The translations under genes and the position numbers were made by a program. A stretch of 53,320 nucleotides of DNA from Pseudomonadota bacterium (GTDB lineage Bacteria > Pseudomonadota > Alphaproteobacteria > SP197), in NCBI GenBank assembly GCA_027592745.1, contig JAQCLG010000004.1, positions 1 to 53,320 of the forward strand, given 5' to 3'. Below the pieces are notes generated by a model. That model was given only the letters and a program-made list of their open reading frames with translations, was not told where the DNA came from and did not search any database. Shown here one piece after another: positions 17,580 through 28,470 of this stretch; positions within the stretch are counted from its first letter, which is position 1; each line of letters starts with the position of its first letter.

Positions 17580-18527
17580 TTGTTCAAGCTGATCGCAAAG
17601 CGGCTGTTCGTCGGCCTGATCACCTTGCTGGCGATTTCCGTCATCGTCTTTGCCGGCACGGAAATCCTGCCGGGCGATGTCGCGCAGGCCGTGCTGGGAC
17701 AGGCGGCGACCGAAGAGACGCTGGCTGCGCTGCGCGCGACCCTGGGCCTCAACGAGCCGGCCTACGTGCGTTACTTCATCTGGCTCGGTAAATTCCTGAC
17801 CGGCGATCTGGGCGTCGCGCTGACCAACGGCATGCCGCTGGACGGGATCGTCGGCCAGCGCCTGACCAACACGATCTATCTGGCGCTTTATGCGGCGGTG
17901 GTCGCCCTGCCGCTGGCACTGGGCCTGGGGCTCCTGTCGGCGGCCTGGCCGGAAAGCACGTTCGACCGCGTGGTTTCCTCGGTGACGGTCTTCTTCATCT
18001 CCATTCCCGACTTCGTGATCGCCCTGATCCTGGTGCTGATCTTCGCGGTCGAACTGGGCTGGTTCCCCTCGATCAACCCGCGACCGCGCTGGAGCGACTT
18101 CTTCCCGACGCTGGGCGCGATGTTCCTGCCGATGCTCACGCTGGTCCTGTCGGTGCTGGCGCACATCATCCGCATGACCCGTGCGGCCGTGCTCGACGTG
18201 CTCAAGCAGGCCTACATCGAGATGGCCCTGCTCAAGGGCGTGCGGAAGTCGCGCATCATTCTCAAGCATGCCATCCCCAACGCCCTGGGGCCGATCGTCA
18301 ACGTCATTGCGCTGAACCTTGGCTACCTGATCAGCGGTGTCGTCATCGTCGAGGTCGTCTTCAGTTATCCGGGCCTCGGCCGCCTGATGGTCGATTCCGT
18401 CGTCTTCCGCGACGTGCCCCAGATCCAGGTCGTGGCGATGGTGTTCTGCGCCTTCTACGTGTCGCTCAACATCCTTGCCGATGTCGGCGCCATCATGGCC
18501 AACCCGCGACTGAGGTACGCCAAGTGA
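17580..18527 (+). CDS. ABC transporter permease, DppB type
   Basis: The first membrane subunit of a dipeptide/oligopeptide-type importer, with six helices. The EAA cytoplasmic loop reads AYIEMALLKGVRKSRIILKHAIPNAL near residues 215-240. I chose the TTG at 17580, which puts the first helix at the usual place after FKLIAKRLF and gives 315 residues; ATG codons at 17484 and 17430 would add basic, low-complexity residues not expected in the family. GGGAG and AGAGG precede the TTG. Its stop overlaps the next permease by four bases. It should work with the other permease, the fused ATPase and probably the binding protein at 13121-14728. Confidence 0.9.
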   Translation: MFKLIAKRLFVGLITLLAISVIVFAGTEILPGDVAQAVLGQAATEETLAALRATLGLNEPAYVRYFIWLGKFLTGDLGVALTNGMPLDGIVGQRLTNTIYLALYAAVVALPLALGLGLLSAAWPESTFDRVVSSVTVFFISIPDFVIALILVLIFAVELGWFPSINPRPRWSDFFPTLGAMFLPMLTLVLSVLAHIIRMTRAAVLDVLKQAYIEMALLKGVRKSRIILKHAIPNALGPIVNVIALNLGYLISGVVIVEVVFSYPGLGRLMVDSVVFRDVPQIQVVAMVFCAFYVSLNILADVGAIMANPRLRYAK

Positions 18528-19404
18528 GCGAAACAGCCGCCGTCACGCGCGCGCCGCGCAAGCGCAGCAAGCGCGCCCGCCCCAGGCTCGATTTCTGGGC
18601 CTGGCTGGGCGTGTGCATTGTCCTGACCGGACTCTTCCTTGTCGTCTTCGGACCCTATCTGGCGCCCTATCAGGTCGGCCAGATCGTGCCGGGCGCCACG
18701 CAGTTCATGCCGCCCAGCAGCGAAACCCTGATGGGCACCGACATCCTGGGCCGCGACGTCTTCACCCGTCTGCTCTATGGCGCCCGCCTGACGGTTGGCG
18801 TCGCGCTGGCGGCAACTATCCTGGGTTTCCTGCTGGGCATGGCGGTCGGCTTCTCGGCGGCCGAGATCCGCGGCCGCTACGACGACTTCGTCACATGGCT
18901 GATCGACGTCTTCCTGTCGTTCCCGCCGATCCTGCTGGCGCTGATCGTGATCGCCGCGCTTTCGTCGGACCTCTGGGTGCTGATTTGCACCATCGCCGTC
19001 ATCCACTCCTCGCGCGTCGCGCGTATCGGGCGCGCGGTCGCCATGAATGTCGCTGCCCTGGAGTTCGTCGAGGTGGCCCGTGCTCGCGGCGAGAACCTGC
19101 TCTCCATCCTGGTGCGCGAGATCTGGCCTTCCACGATCCGTCCCCTGGCGGTCGAATTCGGCCTGCGCATGACCTATTCGATCCTGTTCCTTTCCAGCCT
19201 TTCCTTCCTTGGCCTGGGCATCCAGCCGCCCGACGCCGACTGGGGTTCCATGGTGAAGGAGAACCTCAACGGCATCCAGACCGGTGCCTATCTCAGCGTT
19301 CTCGCACCGGCCTTTGCCATCGCCATCCTCACGGTCGGCGTCAACCTCATCGTCGACTGGCTGGGTTCGCAGTCAGGCCGCTCCATTTCCGAGGAGCTCA
19401 CGAA

Positions 19405-19408
<4 letters not shown>
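18524..19408 (+). CDS. ABC transporter permease, DppC type
   Basis: The second membrane subunit of the importer, 294 residues. A basic N-terminus precedes the first helix, followed by the family motif MGTDILGRDVFTRLLYGAR near residue 70 and the EAA loop EVARARGENLLSILVREIWP near residue 185. It starts with GTG inside the TGA stop of the DppB-type gene (GTGA overlap) and its own stop overlaps the ATPase start in the same way, so the three are translationally coupled. Confidence 0.95.
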
Positions 19409-21246
<1,838 letters not shown>

Positions 21247-21260
21247 ACCGGGAAGCTGCC

Positions 21261-21554
21261 ATGGCCTTCGGCTACTACATCGTCGAGATCGACGTGAAGA
21301 AACCCGAGATGATGCCGCGGTATCGCGAACTGGTTGGTCCGACGCTGGCGACCTTCGGCGGCGAGATCCTGGCCGCCAGCAACACCGTCAGCCATCTCCA
21401 GGGCGCACCCGCACCGCTGCCGCGCGTCGTCGTCATCCGCTTCCCCAGCTACCAGCGCGCGCTGGACTGGTTCCACAGCGACGACTACGCCGAGGCGCTG
21501 GCCATCCGGGACCAGGCCTGCATCAGCCGCGCCATCGTGGTCGAGGGCCTGTAG
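21261..21554 (+). CDS. DUF1330 family protein
   Basis: A 97-residue cytosolic protein of the DUF1330 family (ferredoxin-like dimeric alpha/beta barrel fold). Family features are GYYIVEIDVKKPEMMPRYRE at the N-terminus and VIRFPSYQRALDWFHSDDY in the second half. It begins 14 bp after the ATPase stop with a GGAAG site, so it is part of the transporter operon. DUF1330 proteins often accompany catabolic enzymes; their biochemical role is not settled. Confidence 0.9.
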   Translation: MAFGYYIVEIDVKKPEMMPRYRELVGPTLATFGGEILAASNTVSHLQGAPAPLPRVVVIRFPSYQRALDWFHSDDYAEALAIRDQACISRAIVVEGL

Positions 21555-21646
21555 CCGGTCAGCCGGCAGCAACGCGATTGTGCATCGGGACGGTGGCTGG
21601 CAGGCTTGGCGTGTGCAGGCCGATGGCGCTGCACCCGGAGGTCGCG

Positions 21647-22207
21647 ATGCACCCTTCCAAGGCTCTCGCTGCGCTCGTCCTGTTGCTGGTGCTGATGCCG
21701 GGGGAGAGCCGTGCGGAGTGCCGGCAGAGTTTCGATCTCGGCCTGACGGAGATCGCAGGCATCCCCCACCAGAGGACCATCCGCTTCGACGACCCCGGGC
21801 TGGGTGTCCAGTTCCGCTTCTTCGCGCCGGGTGCTGCCGGCAATCTCTCCTACATTCGTTTCGACATGGGCCATGCCACGGTCGATGCGGAGATCGAGGC
21901 AGCCTCGCGCGAGCAGATCTGGCAGAACATCAAGATCGTGGCTGATCTCAACGGTGTCGCCATCCAGGGCCCGGCCCGGCTCGACCCTTATCCTGCAGGC
22001 GATGTCGTGATCACCAACGACATCTTCCTGGGCTGGAGTGACGATGCCGTGGCCGTCGAGTTCCTTGGGCTGGGCCATGACCGCAACTGCCTGCACGAGA
22101 TCCGCTTCACCATCGTCGTGCCGCCCCAGGCCGACGAGATCGATGCGGCGCGCAGCCTCTATCGCGAAATCCTTCGGACGCTGGCGCCCTACATCGAGAC
22201 CGACTAG
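21647..22207 (+). CDS. Secreted protein of unknown function
   Basis: A 186-residue protein with a Sec signal peptide (ALAALVLLLVLMPGESRA, then a Cys-containing mature start) and a good GGAGG site ahead of the ATG at 21647. The mature part has two cysteines, one at its start and one near the C-terminal third (GHDRNCLHEIRF), which may pair. It contains DNDIFLG-like acidic turns and is probably a soluble periplasmic protein. It follows the ABC operon by 92 bp and ends in a palindromic repeat. I do not recognise the family. Confidence 0.72.
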   Translation: MHPSKALAALVLLLVLMPGESRAECRQSFDLGLTEIAGIPHQRTIRFDDPGLGVQFRFFAPGAAGNLSYIRFDMGHATVDAEIEAASREQIWQNIKIVADLNGVAIQGPARLDPYPAGDVVITNDIFLGWSDDAVAVEFLGLGHDRNCLHEIRFTIVVPPQADEIDAARSLYREILRTLAPYIETD

Positions 22208-22268
22208 AGCAAATCATCCTTCTGCGGAATCGCTTCGCGATTGCGCAGAAGGATGTGAATCCGCTCTA
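22205..22268. repeat. Long palindromic intergenic element with TAGAGC ends
   Basis: A nested inverted repeat fills the gap between two convergent genes. Outer arms are TAGAGC (22205-22210) and GCTCTA (22263-22268); the inner arms are CATCCTTCTGCG (22215-22226) with CGCAGAAGGATG (22244-22255), and AATCGC with GCGATT around a TTC loop. The arms even overlap the ends of both genes by a few bases. It can act as a bidirectional terminator and looks like a dispersed repeat; a related element is at 46334-46395. Confidence 0.85.
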
Positions 22269-23687
22269 GAGGCAGCGGGGGCGCAGGCCATCCGCGCTGT
22301 ACATGCCGCTCTCCAGCGCCTGTGCCACCCGGAAGACCGCCTTGTCGTCGCAGGGATTGCCGACGATCTGCAGGCCGGTCGGCACACCGTCGGGGGCAAT
22401 GCCGGAAGGCACCGACAGCGCCGGGCAACGGCTGAAGACGTTGAAGGGAAAGGTCATCACGACCTGCTGCACCGAAGCCTGCCGCCCGTCGACCGCGACC
22501 GGGTTCTCCCAGTCGCGGCAGTCGGCGCCGATGCTGGTCGTGCCCACGGTCGGGCAGAGGAAGGCGTCGTGGCGCGCAAGCTCCGGGCCGAACTGCGCCC
22601 ATGCCGCGCCGTAGGCCTTCATCGCCTCGTGGAACATGCGCGGCGTGACGCCGGCGTTCTGATCGGCAAAGAGCCGGGTGTAGTCGCAGACCAGGTCGGG
22701 ATGGTTGTCGGCTGCATCGCGGAATTCGTCGGCATAGATCATGCCGCCCCACCTGCCTGCCATGCGATAGACCGCGTCGGCCCAGGGCGTGGCGATCTCG
22801 CTGACGATGGCGCCGGCCTCCTGCAGCCGCGCGATGGCCGCGCGGGTGTTGGCCTGCACCGCCTGCGAGACGGCGTAGACGCCCAGGTCCATCGACCAGG
22901 CGATCCTCATGCCCCTCACGTCCGGCGGGGTTGCGGGAATGCGCATGCGCTGGGGCAGGGTGGCGTGGTCGCGGGCATGGGGGCCCGACATGACGTTCTG
23001 CATCAGCGCCGCGTCTGCTGCCGTGCGCGTCATCGGGCCGATGTGGAAGAACATGTCCATGGCGACCTCGGGGCTGCCGGGGTTGCGTCCGTAGGGCGGC
23101 TTGTAGCCGGCGATGCCGCACATGGCCGCCGGCATGCGGATCGATCCGGCGCTGTCCGAGCCGGTCGCCAGGGTCGTGGTGCCCGATGCGACTGCCGCGG
23201 CCGCCCCGCCGGAGGAGGCACCGCTGGTGATGGCGGTGTTCCAGGGGTTGCGCGTCACGCCATGGAGGCGCGAGGTACAGGTCCAGGGCCAGACGAACTC
23301 CGGACAGGTCGTCAGCGCGTGGACGATGGCGCCCGCACGCACCAGCCGCGCGACCGAGGGGTTGGTGTGGTCGGCGATGTTGTCGGCAAAGACGAGCGAG
23401 CCGAAGGTGCGCGGTTTTCCCTTCATCGCGGTGTCTTCCTTGACCGCCAGGGTCAGGCCCTCCAGCCGGCGGGGCCGCCCTTCGGTCTTCATGTAGCGCG
23501 CCTCGGCCCTGCGCGCGGCGGCGCGGGCCTCGTCGAAGAAGGTACAGGCCAGGGCATTGATCCGGGGTTCGACCGCTTCGGCACGCGCGATCTGGGCATC
23601 GAGAAGTTCAAGCGGCGAGAGCGTGCGGGCGCGGAAGGCGGCAAGGGCCTGGGTGGCGGGGAGATAACAAAGGTCGAGGTCGCTCAT
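22266..23687 (-). CDS. Amidase (amidase-signature family)
   Basis: A 473-residue amidase-signature enzyme that hydrolyses a carboxamide to acid and ammonia. The Ser-cisSer-Lys triad is visible: VKED with Lys83, GASSGG with Ser158 and GSDSAGSIRMPA with nucleophile Ser182. There is no signal peptide, so it is cytosolic. It is 22 bases upstream of the DUF4010 gene's end on the same strand and converges with the secreted-protein gene. The substrate is not evident; in this setting an imported small amide is plausible. Confidence 0.95.
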   Translation of the reverse strand: MSDLDLCYLPATQALAAFRARTLSPLELLDAQIARAEAVEPRINALACTFFDEARAAARRAEARYMKTEGRPRRLEGLTLAVKEDTAMKGKPRTFGSLVFADNIADHTNPSVARLVRAGAIVHALTTCPEFVWPWTCTSRLHGVTRNPWNTAITSGASSGGAAAAVASGTTTLATGSDSAGSIRMPAAMCGIAGYKPPYGRNPGSPEVAMDMFFHIGPMTRTAADAALMQNVMSGPHARDHATLPQRMRIPATPPDVRGMRIAWSMDLGVYAVSQAVQANTRAAIARLQEAGAIVSEIATPWADAVYRMAGRWGGMIYADEFRDAADNHPDLVCDYTRLFADQNAGVTPRMFHEAMKAYGAAWAQFGPELARHDAFLCPTVGTTSIGADCRDWENPVAVDGRQASVQQVVMTFPFNVFSRCPALSVPSGIAPDGVPTGLQIVGNPCDDKAVFRVAQALESGMYSADGLRPRCL

Positions 23688-23709
23688 GGCTGCTTCCCTG
23701 GGTTGCCGG

Positions 23710-24966
23710 TCATGGGGTGAACACGAGGCCGATCGGAGCGATTGCCAGCCCGGCCGCGGCGCCGGCGACGGCGGCCAGGACAGCCAGTGCGGCCTGGGGC
23801 AGGAGGATACGGCTGCCGACGGCGACCATGATGGTCGCCTTGGTCAGGGTGTTGACGAAGATGGCGGCAAGGACCCCGGTGGCGGCAACGGTCGCGCCGA
23901 TCTCCTCGCCGGCCATGTGGGCCATCGAGAGGCTGACCGCATCGACGTCGGCAAGGCCGGAGACCGCGCCGAGCAGGACCACGCCGCCTTCACCGGCCCA
24001 GGCGTTGAGGGCGCGTGCGGCCAGCATGATGAGGGCCAGCAGCAGGCCGAACTTCAGCGCCGGCCCCAGTTCCAGCGGGTTGGCGATGACGCCGAGCGCC
24101 GCGTCGCCCTCGGCCGCCGCCGCTCCCCGGCTGCGCCAGACCACGATCGCCGCGACCAGGCCCAGGCCCAGCCCCGCCCCCAGCACCGGTGCGGCGAGCA
24201 GGCGTGCAAACTCGGGTGCGGCGACCGCCACGATCAGAAGGAGGCGCGGAAACATCACCGCCGAGGCGATCATGGCGCCGCCGGCAAAGAGGCCCGCCCG
24301 CGCCGGCTGCTGCCCTGCAAAACGCGCGAAGGAGAGGGTGACGGCCGTCGATGAGGCAAGGCCGCCGCAGGCGCCGGCAACGACGATGCCGCGCCGCGGA
24401 CCCAGCAGGCGGGCCGCGCCGTAGCCCAGGAAGGACGTGCCGGCGATCAGCACCACCATCCACCAGATCTGATAGGGGTTGAGCGCCTGCCACGGGCCGT
24501 AGCCGCGATCGGGCAGCACCGGCAGCAGGACGACGCTGATCACTAGCAGCTTGAGCCCGGCCATCAGCTCGGCTTCCGAGATGCGCCGCAGCCAGCCGTG
24601 CATGGCCGGCTTGAGGCCCAGCAGCAGGGTGGTGACCACGGCGACGCTGGCCGCGAGTTCGAGTTCGCCCCGGCCTGCGATGGCCCCCAGGGCGAAGGCG
24701 ATCAGCATGGCGACGTGGGTCGTGATGCTGCGCCCGGTCGGTGCGCTGGCCGCCCGCACATAGGCCAGGGCGGCAAGGCCGCCGACCAGGGCGAAACCGG
24801 CGATGAAGGCTGCCGGACCGACGCTGCCGCCCAGCACGGCGGTCAGCCCGCCCAGCAGGGCGATCAGTGCGAAGGTGCGGATGCCGGCGGGCCTGCTGCC
24901 CTCCTGGGCATCGCGTTCGTGCCAGCCCCGTTCGGTGCCGATCAGCAGGCCTACCGCCAGCGCCAT
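23710..24966 (-). CDS. MgtC/DUF4010-family integral membrane protein
   Basis: A polytopic protein with about twelve hydrophobic segments. The N-terminal AVGLLIGTERGW resembles the MgtC motif and the rest matches DUF4010 (for example GLASSTAVTLSFAR and GLADVDAVSLSMAHMAG). I give the ATG at 24966-24964 (418 residues), but family members have some ten more residues before the first helix. Upstream, the frame ISATQTLLHLG fits that helix and has only ATT (24999) or CTG as possible starts after the CocE stop, so initiation may be non-standard. A cation-related role is possible but unproven. Confidence 0.82.
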   Translation of the reverse strand: MALAVGLLIGTERGWHERDAQEGSRPAGIRTFALIALLGGLTAVLGGSVGPAAFIAGFALVGGLAALAYVRAASAPTGRSITTHVAMLIAFALGAIAGRGELELAASVAVVTTLLLGLKPAMHGWLRRISEAELMAGLKLLVISVVLLPVLPDRGYGPWQALNPYQIWWMVVLIAGTSFLGYGAARLLGPRRGIVVAGACGGLASSTAVTLSFARFAGQQPARAGLFAGGAMIASAVMFPRLLLIVAVAAPEFARLLAAPVLGAGLGLGLVAAIVVWRSRGAAAAEGDAALGVIANPLELGPALKFGLLLALIMLAARALNAWAGEGGVVLLGAVSGLADVDAVSLSMAHMAGEEIGATVAATGVLAAIFVNTLTKATIMVAVGSRILLPQAALAVLAAVAGAAAGLAIAPIGLVFTP

Positions 24967-25012
24967 CCCGAGGTGCAGCAGGGTCTGGGTGGCGCTAATG
25001 GACGGCTTTCGC

Positions 25013-27055
25013 TCACAGCAGCTTCCGAACGAACTTCTCCGACCAGCGGCGGGCGGAGACCTTCTCCTCGCCGTACCAGGCATCGACCTCGGCCTCGTGG
25101 TGGATGTGGCCGGCGGTCGACCATTGGCGGGTACGCACGTCGATGCGCACGCGCCAGTCGCCGCGCGCCAGGCCGATCGACTGGTCGAAGCTGGCGCTGG
25201 CGCAGAGCGGGTCGTCGTCGTGGATGGTGTAGCAGCGGTCCAGGGTGTGGGCGATCTCCAGCCCGATGGGATCGACGACATAGGTGCCCGCGACCCCGAA
25301 GAATCCGCCCTCGCAGGAGAGCCTGCTGGCGATCTCGCCCGAGACCAGGTCGCGCTCGATCGTGCGGCGGAAATGGCCCGGCTTGACCACGGTCACCGGC
25401 ACGCCGGGGGCCTTCTCGGGTTCGGCGAAGGCGGGCAGGGCGGTATCTTCCTCGCGCGGCGCACGCACCGGCAGCGTGAGCGTGGAGGCGCCGGTGGTCA
25501 GGGTCAGGGTGGCGGCCTCCGACGCCGGCCAGGCCAGGGGCCAGTAGCAGGTCGAGATCGCCAGGCGGATGCGATGGCCGGCCGGGAAGGCGTGGGCGAT
25601 GTCGTTCAACTGCACCCGCACGGTATAGGCCTTGCCGGGCTTCAGCGCGCGGGGTTTCTCGTGGCTGTCGCGGTGGGTCAGGTTGAGGACGGCGTAGGTC
25701 ACCCGCGTCGAGGCGCCGTCGGGAGCGATGTCGTTGAGACGCACCGCGACCTGGGCGACCGGCTTGTCCGAGGCGATGCGCAGCTCGGTGACCGGCGCGC
25801 CGAGGATCTCCAGGCGTTCGGCCAGGGGTTCGGTTTCGAAGCACAGGCTGCGGCCGTCCTCGCTCCTCTGGTCGGGCGGCAGTTCGCCGGCCATGGCAAA
25901 GCCGCACCACTCGCCGCCGTCGACGCCGGTGGAGGCCGGCGAGCGGAAGGCGATGGCGCTGCGCCGGCGCTTGGCGGACTCCAGCCTGCCGTTGCCGTTT
26001 GCATGCAGCACGCGGTCTTCGATGCGCGGCGAGGGCCAGCGGTCCTCGGCGACCCAGCGGCCCGGGCGCTCGGCATAGTTGGTCGCGGGCGGCACGCTCT
26101 CCTGCATCCAGACGCGGTAGTCCGGCTCGTTTTCGATACCGTTCGAGACATCCTTGAGCCAGCGGTCCCACCAGCGCAGGGCGTCCTGCAGAAATCCCAT
26201 GGCCGGGGCGGGCGAACCGTCATGAGGATAGATGTGCGCCCAGGGGCCGACGATGCCGCGGCGCGGTCCCTTGAGTCCGGCGAGCAGGCGCGGGATGGCG
26301 TTGGAATAGCCGTCAGCCCAGCCGCCGATGGCATAGACCGGTACCTCGATGGCTTCGTAGTTCTCACAGACCGAGCCGTGTTTCCAGTAGGCGTCGCGGG
26401 TCTGGTGCTTGAGCCAGGTCAGCGCCCAGGGCTTGTGGGAAGCCAGCCGCTCCTGCCACATCGAGAGCCAGCGCTCGCCGACGATCTGAGGGTCGGGCGG
26501 CGGGTTGTTGAGCGCCATCATGGTTGCCGACCACATCTGGTTGGTATCGAGCAGGCAGCCGCCCATGAAGTGGATGTCGTCGTTGTAGCGATCGTCGGTC
26601 GAGCAGACCGTGAGGATGGCCTTCAGCGCCGGCGGGCGCATGGCCGCGACCTGCAGCGCGTTGAAGCCGCCCCAGGACTTGCCCATCATGCCGACGCTGC
26701 CGTCGCACCAGGGCTGGGCGGCGAGCCAGGCGATGACCTCGGCGCCGTCGTCGAGTTCGGGGACCTGCAGGTATTCGTCGTTCAGCAAGCCGTCGCTGTC
26801 GCCCGCGCCGCGCATGTCGACACGGATGCAGGCATAACCGTGACCGGCGAAATACCTGTGCATGGGTTCGTCACGCGGCCGCGTGAAATCGCGCTTGCGA
26901 TAGGGGATGTACTCCAGGATCGCGGGCACGGGGTTCTGCTCGGCATCCTCGGGCATCCAGATGCGTGCGGCCAGGCGTGCACCGTCCTTGAGTGTGATCC
27001 AGGCGTTCTCGATCTCGCGCACGCTGTTGGAAAACCGCTCGACGATTCGCGCCAT
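25013..27055 (-). CDS. CocE/NonD-family hydrolase, second copy
   Basis: A 680-residue paralogue of the hydrolase at 11005-13053 with the same order: alpha/beta hydrolase domain (GKSWGG with Ser128, GWADGY with Asp248, GPWAHIYPH with His274), then a C-terminal jelly-roll with NLTHRDSHEKPRAL. Both copies share blocks such as PVPAI.EYIPYR.RDFT and TRDAYWKHGSV, so they come from a duplication or parallel acquisition. The ATG at 27055 gives the same N-terminus as the paralogue minus about ten residues. It diverges from the first cupin gene across 81 bp. The substrate is probably an ester or N-acyl compound. Confidence 0.92.
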   Translation of the reverse strand: MARIVERFSNSVREIENAWITLKDGARLAARIWMPEDAEQNPVPAILEYIPYRKRDFTRPRDEPMHRYFAGHGYACIRVDMRGAGDSDGLLNDEYLQVPELDDGAEVIAWLAAQPWCDGSVGMMGKSWGGFNALQVAAMRPPALKAILTVCSTDDRYNDDIHFMGGCLLDTNQMWSATMMALNNPPPDPQIVGERWLSMWQERLASHKPWALTWLKHQTRDAYWKHGSVCENYEAIEVPVYAIGGWADGYSNAIPRLLAGLKGPRRGIVGPWAHIYPHDGSPAPAMGFLQDALRWWDRWLKDVSNGIENEPDYRVWMQESVPPATNYAERPGRWVAEDRWPSPRIEDRVLHANGNGRLESAKRRRSAIAFRSPASTGVDGGEWCGFAMAGELPPDQRSEDGRSLCFETEPLAERLEILGAPVTELRIASDKPVAQVAVRLNDIAPDGASTRVTYAVLNLTHRDSHEKPRALKPGKAYTVRVQLNDIAHAFPAGHRIRLAISTCYWPLAWPASEAATLTLTTGASTLTLPVRAPREEDTALPAFAEPEKAPGVPVTVVKPGHFRRTIERDLVSGEIASRLSCEGGFFGVAGTYVVDPIGLEIAHTLDRCYTIHDDDPLCASASFDQSIGLARGDWRVRIDVRTRQWSTAGHIHHEAEVDAWYGEEKVSARRWSEKFVRKLL

Positions 27056-27059
27056 GTCA

Positions 27060-27087
27060 TTGTCCCTGATGTGGTCGCCGCTATGAT
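27060..27087 (+). promoter_or_regulatory. Candidate promoter of the first cupin gene
   Basis: TTGTCC (27060-27065) and TATGAT (27082-27087) are 16 bases apart, close to the sigma70 consensus, 50 bases before the cupin start. The second cupin gene has a near-identical arrangement at 27773-27800. Confidence 0.6.
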
Positions 27088-27136
27088 GCGCTGCCCCGCC
27101 GCCTGCGTCGATGCGGGGAAAATTCAGGGAGCCCGA

Positions 27137-27739
27137 ATGCGACAGTTGATGGAGACCGCAGCGGTCTGGCTGGCGGCACGCCCGGAAGATGTTTGTCGTC
27201 GCGCGGCCGCGGCCATGCGATGCGAACGGCCCGCGCGTCCCATCGCCCCCGTGGCCAGCACCACCGCCAGCCGCGACCTCGCGACGCTGGTCGCCGATCC
27301 CCAAGGCGAACTGATGCAGGCATTCGTAGCGGCGACGCCGGCCTTTGCCTGGCGTGAGCCGCCCCAGAAGGATGCTGGCAACTATCTGGTCGGGCGCAGC
27401 GCAGGCAATGTCATCATCGGGCCGGAGGGCGCCTTTCCCGCGGAGGACCTGCGCTTTGGCGCCTTCATGATCTCGCCCGAGACGGTCTATCCCCTGCATG
27501 CCCATGCAGCCGAGGAACTCTACATCGTGATCGGCGGCTCGGGCCGCTGGTGGATCGACGATGCGCCCTACAGCCCGCGGCAGCCCGGCGATGTCGTCCA
27601 CATTCCTTCGTGGACGCCCCATGCCATCCGCACCGATGCCGAACCGGTGTTGACACTCTGGGTCTGGATGGGCGACGTCAGCTTCGAATCCTATCGCTTC
27701 GAACCGGCCGGTTTCGATGCCCGGGGCATCCCGATCTGA
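27137..27739 (+). CDS. DMSP-lyase-family cupin, copy 1
   Basis: A 200-residue protein whose C-terminal half is a cupin of the dimethylsulfoniopropionate-lyase type (DddQ/DddW/DddL group and the wider DLL set). The metal motif is HAHAAEELY (His121, His123, Glu127) with Tyr129 and a later His162 (WTPHAIRT), followed by the family block TLWVWMGD. The N-terminal helical half differs strongly from the neighbour while the cupin half is about 60 percent alike by eye. GGGAG precedes the ATG at 27137. Many members of this family do not act on DMSP, so lyase activity is not proven. Confidence 0.85.
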   Translation: MRQLMETAAVWLAARPEDVCRRAAAAMRCERPARPIAPVASTTASRDLATLVADPQGELMQAFVAATPAFAWREPPQKDAGNYLVGRSAGNVIIGPEGAFPAEDLRFGAFMISPETVYPLHAHAAEELYIVIGGSGRWWIDDAPYSPRQPGDVVHIPSWTPHAIRTDAEPVLTLWVWMGDVSFESYRFEPAGFDARGIPI

Positions 27740-27772
27740 GCCGTCGCGGTCCCGAGAAGCCCCCCGATCCAG

Positions 27773-27800
27773 TTGTGCCGGAAACCTGCGCAGCTATCAT
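27773..27800 (+). promoter_or_regulatory. Candidate promoter of the second cupin gene
   Basis: TTGTGC (27773-27778) and TATCAT (27795-27800) are 16 bases apart and 47 bases before the start codon. Hexamers, spacing and the preceding GC nucleotides (CGC or CAGC before TAT.AT) copy the arrangement upstream of the first cupin gene. Confidence 0.6.
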
Positions 27801-27847
27801 GCACCAACCCGCTGGCAGACGCGGTAGCGGGCAGGAGAAGAGCACCC

Positions 27848-28453
27848 ATGCAGAGATTCGTGGAGGCCTGCGCGACCTGGCTGGCCTCGCGCCCGGAGGC
27901 TGCCTGCCGCCGGGCGGCGCTTGCCCTTGGTGAGGCTGCCATGATCGGCGGCGCTGCCGTGACGGACGAGACGCCGGCGGTCATGGCACACCTGGAACCC
28001 GCGTTGACCGCAGTCCGTGGACCACTGGCCGATGCTCTGCGCGCCGCGGGGGACGAGATTGCCTGGTTCGAGTCGCGCAGCGGCGAGGTCGAGCGCCACA
28101 TGGGCGGGCGCAACGCCATGTCCCAGGTGGTCGGCCCCGACTCGCCGCTTGTCTCCGAAACGGTTCGTTTCGGCACCTTCCTCATTGCGCCCGGAACCTG
28201 CTATCCACGCCACGCCCACAGTGCCGACGAACTCTACGTCGTGGTCGGCGGCAGGGGTCGCTGGTGGATCGGGGACAGCCCCTATCGCAGCTACGGACCC
28301 GGCGAGGTCGTTCACGTGATGCCCTGGCAAAAACATGCCATCCGCACCGACGAAGCACCGCTGTTGACGCTGTGGGCCTGGATGGGCGATTTCGACTTCA
28401 AGAACTACCGCATGGAGCCCGACGGCTTCGATGCGGACGGACAGGCGATCTGA
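27848..28453 (+). CDS. DMSP-lyase-family cupin, copy 2
   Basis: A 201-residue cupin, tandem paralogue of the gene at 27137-27739. The metal motif is HAHSADELY (His122, His124, Glu128), with Tyr130 and His163 (WQKHAIRT), then LLTLWAWMGDFDF. The residues match those used by DddQ-like lyases, where the Tyr can act as base, but the substrate pocket cannot be judged from sequence alone. GGAGAA precedes the ATG at 27848. It ends 17 bases before the FAD/GcvT demethylase gene and is probably cotranscribed with it, linking this cupin to a methylated amine or betaine-like substrate. Confidence 0.87.
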   Translation: MQRFVEACATWLASRPEAACRRAALALGEAAMIGGAAVTDETPAVMAHLEPALTAVRGPLADALRAAGDEIAWFESRSGEVERHMGGRNAMSQVVGPDSPLVSETVRFGTFLIAPGTCYPRHAHSADELYVVVGGRGRWWIGDSPYRSYGPGEVVHVMPWQKHAIRTDEAPLLTLWAWMGDFDFKNYRMEPDGFDADGQAI

Positions 28454-28470
28454 AACACAGGGAAGACGTT

